From: an uncultured Oscillospiraceae bacterium
GTDB taxonomy: Bacteria > Bacillota > Clostridia > Oscillospirales > Acutalibacteraceae
Assembly (NCBI GenBank): GCA_900549675.1
Contig: URPG01000032.1
Span: 1-12,232, forward strand
Reading direction: 5' to 3'
Length of the DNA: 12,232 nucleotides
Both the position numbers and the translations under genes were made by a program. Below the pieces are notes generated by a model. That model was not told where the DNA came from and ran no database searches. It saw nothing but the letters and a program-made list of their open reading frames with translations. How positions within the stretch are numbered: position 1 is the stretch's first letter; the number at the start of each line of letters is the position of its first letter. Shown here piece by piece: positions 1-6,440 of this stretch.

Positions 1-856
1 AATTCAGCAAACTGCCATAGGGACGCGGTATTAAACCCAGAATAGACATATTGGTTTGGGGACTGCCGCGGGTACTCATTACAAGCCCCAATGTTTCATC
101 CGGTGAAAAAATAGTGGTTTCTTCATAGCTGGATAAACAAGTTATTGCCTGCACTTCTTCACTGTCTAATGCCTGTATGACGGAATCTGGCAAAACACTG
201 CCAGAAGAACCTGCCAAAGACAGCCACTTACCGCCTTGAATAAACTGTTTGATTTCACCGCCCCGCAACATTTTATTTTTAAGCATCCCGGGATGATTTT
301 GATCTTTAACAACTGCATTCAATGCGCTGATAACATTTGCCTTTTCAACTACATATCGGTCTTCTTTTCTCTCCAGCCGGCCTAAAAAGTTGATGGCTCC
401 ATTTAACGTAAGAGCCGTCCAAGCAATATGCTGGTGATCAGGTGCAACGACAATCTCTGACCAATGGCAAATAATCTCTTTTTGCCGCATAAGTGCTGGC
501 GGATACTCCACGGGAATCAACGCTGATTTTTGACAATCTTTTATATTTGGCGTACATTCCAGCACATAATCTCCCAAAAACACGCGTGCACCATCGGCAT
601 ATGGCATTAGCCGCAGACCATTGGCTGTAGGATGCTGCTGAATCAAGCCAGAATATACTGTACGAAAACCGCTTCCGTCATCCTCCATCACACCGATACG
701 CATTCTATCTTTCTCTTTTAAATCCTCTGCTGTGCGATAGGCAAACAGCACACTGCCGCAAGGTGTATAAACAGGATGTTGTATATCCAATAAACCTGTT
801 GGCAAAAGCAGGGTTTCTACACGAATTCGGCCGAGAATAGGGTCTTGAATCATCAT
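1..856 (-). CDS. PD40/TolB-like beta-propeller protein, 3' end missing
   Basis: Translating the reverse strand from the ATG at 856 gives 285 uninterrupted residues that run off the left edge, so the C-terminus is missing. The start is well supported: a GGAGG box lies about 8 bases upstream; a second in-frame ATG follows at once. The protein shows spaced strand-turn-strand units typical of PD40/WD40-like propellers: QHPVYTPCGSVLFAYR (about residues 26-41), QHPTANGLRLMPYADG (about 72-87), VVAPDHQHIAWTAL (about 136-149) and IFSPDETLGLVMSTRG (about 249-264). There is no signal peptide or membrane segment, so it should be cytoplasmic. It begins 49 bp after the stop of the rhamnosidase gene with no terminator between, so the two are probably co-transcribed. 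Such propellers occur in TolB and in oligogalacturonate-lyase-like proteins; I see no catalytic motif that fixes a reaction. The role is unknown: a lyase/epimerase-type enzyme or sugar-binding partner in the same pathway is inference. The gene call is firm, the fold moderately so. Confidence 0.82.
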   Translation of the reverse strand, partial: MMIQDPILGRIRVETLLLPTGLLDIQHPVYTPCGSVLFAYRTAEDLKEKDRMRIGVMEDDGSGFRTVYSGLIQQHPTANGLRLMPYADGARVFLGDYVLECTPNIKDCQKSALIPVEYPPALMRQKEIICHWSEIVVAPDHQHIAWTALTLNGAINFLGRLERKEDRYVVEKANVISALNAVVKDQNHPGMLKNKMLRGGEIKQFIQGGKWLSLAGSSGSVLPDSVIQALDSEEVQAITCLSSYEETTIFSPDETLGLVMSTRGSPQTNMSILGLIPRPYGSLLN

Positions 857-905
857 ATTGATTTCCTCCTTGATTTCCGATATTAATTGTTGTATTTTTT
901 ATTTC

Positions 906-3479
906 TTATACATTTGTATGAATAGTATGCCTGCCTGCCGAAACAGTGAAAATTTCAGCGTTGGGCAGTACAATTTTTCCCGTTACGTTTGAGGGTATCT
1001 CAAATTGATAGACAATCTGATTTTCTTCGTATCGCCAACCGCTTTCAATTTTGCCGATTGGAGATGCATAAACAACTTTTGCATGATTAAGAGCGGGAAA
1101 CGGACAGGGTTTTATTGTCAACGAACCATTTTCCACATGAATGCCGCAAACACCTTCTATCAGCCAGCCACTGATAACACCATATGAATAGTGATTCAGC
1201 GACTCTTTCACTTTACCGTCTTCACCGATTCCATCCCATGTTTCCCAAATGGTATTGGCTCCTTTTTTCACGGCATAAAGCCAACTTGGCTGTGTATCTT
1301 GCAGCAAAAGACGATAGGCTGTTTCCACATAGCCGTAAGACACCAGTACTTCACATAAAAAAGGTGTGGAAAGAAAACCGGTATTGAGATGATAGTCATT
1401 TTGAATCACCAGCTGATTTAAATCCCTTGCCGCATGCTCACTTTCTTCTTTTGACAATAAATTAAATTTTAAGGCACGCACATATTCACACTGACGGTCC
1501 GATTCAATTTTCCCGTTATTGGTGAAAACATACCGATATGCTTTTTTGGCCTTGTCTGCTATTTCCTGATAATATACTGCTTCCTCTTTTTTTCCCAGAG
1601 TTCGTGCAATTTCGCTCATCATTTTTCCCGATTGTGCTAAGTATGCCGTTCCTATGCTTTTTTTAGGATTTGCCATAACCGCCCGCATGTTGACACCGGG
1701 CTCACACCATTCTCCGTAATCCATTCCGCTTTCCACTGTATAAAGAGCATATGGATTTTCCAGCTGAAGATTAGGTTCTTTTTTTGTTTTGGCACGCTCT
1801 TCTAAAAAGCTATACCATTTTTTCATCATTTCATAATTTTCTTCCAGTATCTGAATATTGCCCGTACGCAGATATAAATGATACGGTACAATAATGCAGG
1901 CATCACCCCATCCAACTGATTCACTCAGCATTTCTGTCATAAAACCACCTTTGTTGTTGGGCGGTGCAATATTATATACTTTTCCGTTTTCATGTTGAAT
2001 CAAACGGCATTCTCCCAGCCACTTGCGAAATACAGGGTAACAGTTCATCAGATATAAGCCAGTATTGACAAACACACCGGCATCTCCTGTCCAACCCGCA
2101 CGTTCACGTGTGGGACAATCTGTGGGAATGTCACAAAAATTAGATTTTTGGCTCCAAACACTATTCTGAAACAATTGGTTAATATCTGCATTGGAACAGC
2201 TAAAATTCGAAAGTTGTTCCATTTGAGAATACACGGCATGTGCCGTAAAAACAGAATTTTCCAATGAGATATCCGTTTCTATTTTGACATATTGAAATCC
2301 CATTATTGTGAAAGAGGGTTTGTAGCAATTGATTCCCTCCTTGCAAATGTACACAATTTTTTGCTGAATAGCGCCTTCTTTATGCCGCTCTCCCGGCTGA
2401 AAATTCGCATTGGTAAAATTGCCGTTTTCATCTAGAGCTTCACCATGATGAAGCACAATACGTTCTCCGGCATGGGCATATAAAGTAAATTCGACATACC
2501 CTGCCAAGTTTTGACCAAAATCTATCACCGTTTCTCCATTGGGGGTCTTTTTCAATTTCCCCGTAAAACTTTCATTTTCCAAAATGGGAACTGAATTGGA
2601 GCAGGCCAGATTTTCCAGTGAAAATTCTTCCACCTTAACATCATGCCAGTTTTGGATTTCTTCCATACGGGCATCATAGGTTTCGCCCTGCTGCATATCA
2701 TTGTCCCGCACCGGGCCACACTGACTGGCCTGCCAGCTTTCATCAGAACAGCAGACCGTTTTTCCGCCTACTTCAAGCTGACAAAACAGAGCAATATCCT
2801 TTCCATACAAATCGTGTGTCCCATCTACACCCGAACAACTACGATACCAACCGTCCCCCAATGAAACCAATATTTCATTGTCACCGGCCTGCAGCAGATG
2901 GACCACATCATAAGTCTGATAGCATAAGCGTTTATGATAAGTACCGGGACCCGGAGCAAGCACAAAGTCACTCACTTTCTTGCCATTGATGTACACCTGA
3001 TAAATACCATGTGATGTCACATATAGTCTGGCATTTTCGGTTTTTTGACCGGAGAAGTTTTCCGGTAAGGAGAAATTTTTTCTGAGATAGCTTGCCGGAC
3101 GCTTTGGCTTGTGTTCCTGCTCACTTTCTTCCGTTTGACCTTCGGGATTAATCCATTTTGCTTTCCAATCACCGGTATTCAGCAAACCCATTTCAAATTC
3201 AGCTATTTCGCTCCAAACATCGGCCTCATTGTTTTCATCCCAAAGTCTTACTTGCCAACCAACAATTTGTCTGCTCTTTAAAGGCATGGAAAAATTGGTG
3301 TGCATGACATTTGTTTGCACTTTACCGCTGTTCCATATTTCATGGTTAGCAGAAAAGGCTCTAATTTCATAAGCGGTTTGCGTAACGCCACCCTCGCATA
3401 TCCAAGACAAAAACGGCTTTGCGAGATCAATTCCCATAGGATTTTTCATGTGCTCCGTTTGCAATCGAACTGCTTTCAT
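906..3479 (-). CDS. GH78 alpha-L-rhamnosidase
   Basis: This enzyme releases terminal alpha-L-rhamnose by inversion. Residue numbers count from the upstream ATG at 3482 (858 aa). The order is the usual GH78 one: an Ig-like N-terminal domain (about 1-105), the Bac_rhamnosid_N beta-sandwich (about 130-290, with YQVYINGKKV and LGDGWY), a second beta domain (about 300-420, VIDFGQNLAGYV), the six-hairpin barrel (about 425-775) and a C-terminal beta domain (about 780-858). The active-site signature is DIPTDCPTRERAGWTGDA; by comparison with characterised GH78 enzymes E460 is the likely general acid, with W464 and D467 in the rhamnose pocket. E747 in TIWETWD is a candidate general base, and SLNHYSYG follows. 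The signature is one residue shorter than the common DCPxRDERxGWTGD. No signal peptide is present, so it is cytoplasmic. Two ATGs compete; AAGGAG at 3487-3492 is 7 bases from the ATG at 3479 but only 4 from that at 3482, so I chose 3479. It is first in a leftward operon with the PD40 gene. The natural substrate is not readable from sequence. Confidence 0.96.
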   Translation of the reverse strand: MKAVRLQTEHMKNPMGIDLAKPFLSWICEGGVTQTAYEIRAFSANHEIWNSGKVQTNVMHTNFSMPLKSRQIVGWQVRLWDENNEADVWSEIAEFEMGLLNTGDWKAKWINPEGQTEESEQEHKPKRPASYLRKNFSLPENFSGQKTENARLYVTSHGIYQVYINGKKVSDFVLAPGPGTYHKRLCYQTYDVVHLLQAGDNEILVSLGDGWYRSCSGVDGTHDLYGKDIALFCQLEVGGKTVCCSDESWQASQCGPVRDNDMQQGETYDARMEEIQNWHDVKVEEFSLENLACSNSVPILENESFTGKLKKTPNGETVIDFGQNLAGYVEFTLYAHAGERIVLHHGEALDENGNFTNANFQPGERHKEGAIQQKIVYICKEGINCYKPSFTIMGFQYVKIETDISLENSVFTAHAVYSQMEQLSNFSCSNADINQLFQNSVWSQKSNFCDIPTDCPTRERAGWTGDAGVFVNTGLYLMNCYPVFRKWLGECRLIQHENGKVYNIAPPNNKGGFMTEMLSESVGWGDACIIVPYHLYLRTGNIQILEENYEMMKKWYSFLEERAKTKKEPNLQLENPYALYTVESGMDYGEWCEPGVNMRAVMANPKKSIGTAYLAQSGKMMSEIARTLGKKEEAVYYQEIADKAKKAYRYVFTNNGKIESDRQCEYVRALKFNLLSKEESEHAARDLNQLVIQNDYHLNTGFLSTPFLCEVLVSYGYVETAYRLLLQDTQPSWLYAVKKGANTIWETWDGIGEDGKVKESLNHYSYGVISGWLIEGVCGIHVENGSLTIKPCPFPALNHAKVVYASPIGKIESGWRYEENQIVYQFEIPSNVTGKIVLPNAEIFTVSAGRHTIHTNV

Positions 3480-3596
3480 CATATATCTCCTTAATGTTCA
3501 TGATAGATTTCAGTGGAATTTGTAATGCTCATCAAAACAAAAATCTTTGCGTAAGAAATCGATAAGAATGTCACCTATTTGCTTTTACAAAACAAC

Positions 3597-3625
3597 TTTA
3601 TACTCCTTGGACTTTTATTGTACAA
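3597..3625 (-). promoter_or_regulatory. Candidate sigma-A promoter of the rhamnosidase operon
   Basis: On the reverse strand TTGTAC (3625-3620) and TATAAA (3602-3597) are separated by 17 bases, matching the -35 and -10 consensus at 4/6 and 5/6. Transcription would start near 3590, leaving a leader of about 110 bases before the start codon. This is the best-spaced pair I found on this strand in the intergenic region, but the DNA is AT-rich and chance matches are common. Confidence 0.4.
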
Positions 3626-3655
3626 AGATTTTAAGAAATACGGTTATTAAAAATT

Positions 3656-3716
3656 AGAGAAACCAATCAAAATTTTATCCATTTCTCCTGATATGACTAA
3701 TTTTTGGTTGTTCTCT
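3656..3716. repeat. Imperfect inverted repeat upstream of the rhamnosidase promoter
   Basis: AGAGAAACCAA (3656-3666) is the inverse of TTGGTTGTTCTCT (3704-3716) apart from a 2-base insertion. Just outside and overlapping it, AAAAATTAG and CTAATTTTT form a second inverted pair sharing the same region. The arms are about 37 bases apart, too far for a simple operator but compatible with a dimer binding two half-sites or with a weak stem. It lies upstream of the leftward promoter candidate. Function is inference. Confidence 0.3.
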
Positions 3717-3802
3717 ACGAATTTTATTAATATAAAAATAAACTATGAATTATACTGGTTAAAAGTATAAAAGTTCGAAAGCTAACCTTTAGCGATATTC
3801 CG

Positions 3803-3815
3803 TTGTGAATCACAA
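3803..3815. promoter_or_regulatory. Palindromic operator-like site TTGTGA-A-TCACAA
   Basis: A perfect 6+1+6 palindrome, TTGTGAATCACAA. The half-site ATCACAA recurs at 3827-3833, 18 bases downstream. It lies about 155 bp upstream of the GH2 start codon and about 180 bp upstream of the leftward promoter candidate, so it could serve either gene. The spacing does not fit a CRP site, which has six central bases. A binding site for a local regulator is plausible but unproven. Confidence 0.35.
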
Positions 3816-3818
3816 GCT

Positions 3819-3875
3819 GAATTTTTATCACAAATAAGAGATTTTTTATTATTCACCACATGAATTTTTACTACA
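3819..3875 (+). repeat. Direct repeat GAATTTTTA-NN-ACA, candidate activator half-sites
   Basis: GAATTTTTATCACA at 3819-3832 recurs as GAATTTTTACTACA at 3862-3875, 12 of 14 bases identical. The copies start 43 bp apart, roughly four helical turns. A shorter ACATGAA repeat overlaps the second copy (3858-3864 and 3873-3879). Tandem same-direction sites upstream of a promoter with a poor -35 box are typical of AraC-family activators, which often control such sugar loci. No regulator gene is visible to pair with it. Confidence 0.35.
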
Positions 3876-3901
3876 TGAAAAAAATCAAAACCGACTGAAA
3901 C

Positions 3902-3936
3902 CTGTAATCCCCAATACAGACAAATTATGCTATAGC
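3902..3936 (+). promoter_or_regulatory. Weak candidate promoter of the GH2 gene
   Basis: A TATGCT box (3926-3931) has CTGTAA (3902-3907) 18 bases upstream. The overlapping TGCTATAGC (3928-3936) reads as an extended -10. Both -35 options are poor, which would fit an activator-dependent promoter. The start would lie near 3938-3943, about 30 bases before the ATG. The call is tentative. Confidence 0.25.
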
Positions 3937-3968
3937 AAACTACAGTAATTATAAAAAGGAGAATACAT

Positions 3969-6191
3969 ATGCGTACTGTTACGACCATAAATTTAGAATG
4001 GCGTTTTATCAAATCCTCTGTAAATGCAAAGGAGGCTGCTTTTACACCTGGTGAACCGGTTAACTTGCCGCATACCTGGAATGCGGCAGACGGCCAAGAC
4101 GGCGGAAATGATTATCACCGCGGCACCTGCTGGTATGTAAAAAAATTTAAAAAGCCTGTTTTAGAGAAAAACGGAAGGGCATATCTTCAGTTTGAGGCAG
4201 CTGCCATGACCGCCGAGGTCTATATAAACCATCAAAAACTCACAAAACACGAAGGTGGTTTTTCCACATTTCGTGTAGATATCACCGACCATTTGCAAGA
4301 GGAAAATATATTGGTCGTTTCAGTGAACAATTCCGACAACGATGTTGTCTATCCACAGAAAGCTGATTTCACTTTCTATGGAGGCATTTATCGGGATGTC
4401 ACTTTAATTACAGTGCCTGAAGTTCACTTCGCCATGAATTACTATGGCGCTCCTCCTTTAAAAGTGACACCCATCGTCAAAGAAAAAATCGCTGAAGTAA
4501 CGGTCGAAGCCTGGTTATCCGGTGAAACAGATACTATTGAACTGACTGTGGACGGCCAAACGCAGCAGGCTAATGTAATACAAGGCTATGCAAAATCTGT
4601 ATTTTATCTTGAGAATCCTCATTTATGGGACGGGCGAAATGACCCCTATTTATACACCGTGAAGGCTGAAACCAAAAGCGGAGATAAAGTCAGCAGCCGT
4701 TTTGGATGCCGTACTTTTTCGGTAGATCCCCAAAAAGGATTTTTCCTTAACGGACGCCCTTATCCCCTCAGAGGTGTCAGTATGCATCAGGATTGGCAAG
4801 GAGTAGGCAACGCTTTACAGCCAGAGATGCACCAAAAAAACATGGATATTATCTGTGAAATGGGCGCCAATACCATTCGTCTGGCACATTATCAGCACAG
4901 CCAATATTTTTATGACCTCTGTGATGAAAAAGGTATGGTGGTTTGGGCAGAAATCCCTTATATCACACAGCACATGAAAAAAGGCCGCAAGAATACACTG
5001 AGCCAAATGCAGGAACTCGTTGTACAAAACTATAATCACCCCAGTATTTTTTGTTGGGGACTTTCCAATGAAATTTCAGCCGCCAGTGAAGTAAATGAAG
5101 ACTTGCTGGAAAATCACCAGTTATTAAATCAGCTTTGCCATGATTTGGATAAAACGCGGCCGACTGTTTTAGCCAATGTATTTATGCTAGAAATTGATAA
5201 TCCTATTTTAAAAATTGCAGATTTAAACAGCTATAATCTTTATTTTGGATGGTATCTTGGAGAATTAACTCAAAATGAAGAATTCCTAGATTGCTATCAT
5301 GAACTTTATCCGGACAGATGTATTGGTTTATCGGAATATGGGGCTGATGCCAATCCAAATTTTCAAACCTCGCATCCCGAAAGAGGAGATTATACCGAAC
5401 AGTATCAATGTGTTTATCATGAACATATGCTTCATATATTTGAAACACGCCCATGGCTTTGGGCCACTCATGTCTGGAATATGTTTGATTTTGCGGCAGA
5501 CGGGCGTGATGAAGGCGGCAAGCACGGCATCAACCAAAAGGGACTGGTGACCATAGACCGTGAATTAAAAAAAGATAGTTTTTATCTTTACAAGGCTTAC
5601 TGGAGCCAAGAGCCTTTTGTACATATCTGCGGCAACCGTTATACAGAACGAGCCGAAGATGTTACCGAGGTAAAGGTTTATTCCAATCAACCGCAAGTGA
5701 AGCTTTATGTAAATGGAAAATTATATGAAACAAAGAACGGTAAGCACATTTTTTGTTTCCATGTTCCTCTTTCTGAAACAACCAAAATTGAGGCCCGTGC
5801 CGGTAAATGTCAGAGCCAAATGAGTATTCAAAGAGTATCAAAACCTAACGCCCGATATAACTATCACAGCAACGGTGACATTATAAATTGGTTTGAAAAA
5901 GAAAAAGTCAATACAGAATACTACTCTATCGGTGATACATTGGGAACATTGGAAGAACATCCTGAAGCACAGGCACTGGTACAAAAATTAATGACAAGTG
6001 CCAATATTAAACGAGGTGATGTAGCCGAAAGTGTAAAAGACAACCCGAGTCTAAAATCTATGATGAAAAAGACCTCTTTAAAAAGCATGATTAAACAAGC
6101 CGGCAATGCTTTTTCTTCTGAGCAGATTCAAAATCTCAACAAAGCATTGCAGAAAATAAAAAAAGCGGTGATAAAAAATGGCGGTTCATAG
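3969..6191 (+). CDS. GH2 beta-galactosidase-like hydrolase with extra C-terminal domain
   Basis: This is a retaining GH2 exo-hydrolase of 740 aa. The domains in order are the jelly-roll sugar-binding domain (about 10-150, NLPHTWN and YWGG-like FYGGIYRDV), the Ig-like domain (about 160-250), the TIM barrel (about 255-545, opening with LRGVSMHQDWQGVG) and a short C-terminal beta region to about 625. In the barrel, E368 (WGLSNE) is the acid/base and E456 (GLSEYGAD) the nucleophile. VWNMFDFAADGRDEGG and NQKGLVTIDR match the beta-galactosidase-like branch. N522/K524 align with the NxK seen in beta-glucuronidases, but galactosidases of this branch carry it too, so the substrate stays open. Residues about 650-737 form a lysine-rich helical tail (DTLGTLEEHPEAQALVQKL onward) resembling an accessory domain found at the end of other Clostridial glycosidases. 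There is no signal peptide; the enzyme is cytoplasmic. AAGGAG sits 7 bases before the ATG. It is monocistronic, diverging from the rhamnosidase and converging on the GH94 gene. Confidence 0.93.
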   Translation: MRTVTTINLEWRFIKSSVNAKEAAFTPGEPVNLPHTWNAADGQDGGNDYHRGTCWYVKKFKKPVLEKNGRAYLQFEAAAMTAEVYINHQKLTKHEGGFSTFRVDITDHLQEENILVVSVNNSDNDVVYPQKADFTFYGGIYRDVTLITVPEVHFAMNYYGAPPLKVTPIVKEKIAEVTVEAWLSGETDTIELTVDGQTQQANVIQGYAKSVFYLENPHLWDGRNDPYLYTVKAETKSGDKVSSRFGCRTFSVDPQKGFFLNGRPYPLRGVSMHQDWQGVGNALQPEMHQKNMDIICEMGANTIRLAHYQHSQYFYDLCDEKGMVVWAEIPYITQHMKKGRKNTLSQMQELVVQNYNHPSIFCWGLSNEISAASEVNEDLLENHQLLNQLCHDLDKTRPTVLANVFMLEIDNPILKIADLNSYNLYFGWYLGELTQNEEFLDCYHELYPDRCIGLSEYGADANPNFQTSHPERGDYTEQYQCVYHEHMLHIFETRPWLWATHVWNMFDFAADGRDEGGKHGINQKGLVTIDRELKKDSFYLYKAYWSQEPFVHICGNRYTERAEDVTEVKVYSNQPQVKLYVNGKLYETKNGKHIFCFHVPLSETTKIEARAGKCQSQMSIQRVSKPNARYNYHSNGDIINWFEKEKVNTEYYSIGDTLGTLEEHPEAQALVQKLMTSANIKRGDVAESVKDNPSLKSMMKKTSLKSMIKQAGNAFSSEQIQNLNKALQKIKKAVIKNGGS

Positions 6192-6374
6192 TTGTAAAAA
6201 CAAATAACAAGGCTGCGATTTTACCGTTCAAAGAGGCCAGCATAGATATTTTCCCCTCCGTTAACTTATGAGCCATCTTGCCCGTCACAGTTTTTCACTT
6301 TACCGGAAATCAAAACATTGAGTTCACCCAAGCTATTCTCTGGTTTTTATGGATTCTTTGTCTGGCCAAACAAT
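6192..6374. other. Gene-free 3' region between convergent genes
   Basis: This stretch follows the GH2 stop and precedes the shared terminator. I see no firm gene. On the reverse strand a 46-codon open frame (6276-6136) overlaps the 3' end of the GH2 gene antisense; its internal ATG at 6243 has a GGAGGGG box 9 bases upstream. It contains MAHKLTEGKISM and LASLNGKIAALL and has no family I can name. It may be a relic or chance; I do not call it a gene. Confidence 0.5.
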
Positions 6375-6414
6375 AAAAAAACCTCAAAACACGAATGTGT
6401 TCTGAGGTTTTTTT
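6375..6414. terminator. Bidirectional intrinsic terminator
   Basis: Seven A's, then CCTCAAAACAC, a GAAT loop, GTGTTCTGAGG and seven T's. The arms pair over 18 positions with a single A-C mismatch on the forward strand, which becomes a G-U wobble in the reverse transcript. Both strands end in a U-run, so it can stop the GH2 transcript and the converging GH94 transcript. Confidence 0.92.
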
Positions 6415-6440
6415 GGAAAACCATCTGTGAAGTCTAAATC

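Larger units (their letters stand above)
3483..3968. other. Divergent intergenic control region
   Basis: These 486 AT-rich bases separate the leftward rhamnosidase operon from the rightward GH2 gene, and must hold both promoters. They contain a leftward sigma-A-like promoter, a weak rightward promoter, a 13-base palindrome, a long direct repeat and an imperfect inverted repeat, each listed separately. The reverse-strand open frame at 3782-4012 has no convincing ribosome binding site, runs into the start of the GH2 gene and resembles no family I know, so I do not call it. I see no riboswitch or RNA gene. Confidence 0.75.

Noticed and set aside
3554..3568. CcpA cre-like site around GAAATCGATAAG in the rhamnosidase leader
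   Set aside because: Two of the conserved cre positions do not match, and the short AT-rich consensus gives frequent chance hits.
3803..3815. CRP site reading of TGTGA...TCACA
   Set aside because: CRP half-sites need six bases between them; here there is one.
3782..4012. Reverse-strand 76-codon frame with a hydrophobic stretch, in the divergent region
   Set aside because: It overlaps the GH2 start and its ribosome binding site, has no Shine-Dalgarno box of its own, and lies within DNA that reads as control region.
5529..5540. NxK motif (N522/K524) as proof of beta-glucuronidase
   Set aside because: The surrounding FDFAADGRDEGG and NQKGLVTIDR context occurs in beta-galactosidase-like GH2 enzymes too, so the motif alone does not decide the substrate.
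6192..6374. Insertion-sequence remnant between the convergent genes
   Set aside because: No terminal inverted repeats, target duplication or recognisable transposase motif; kept only as a low-interest observation.
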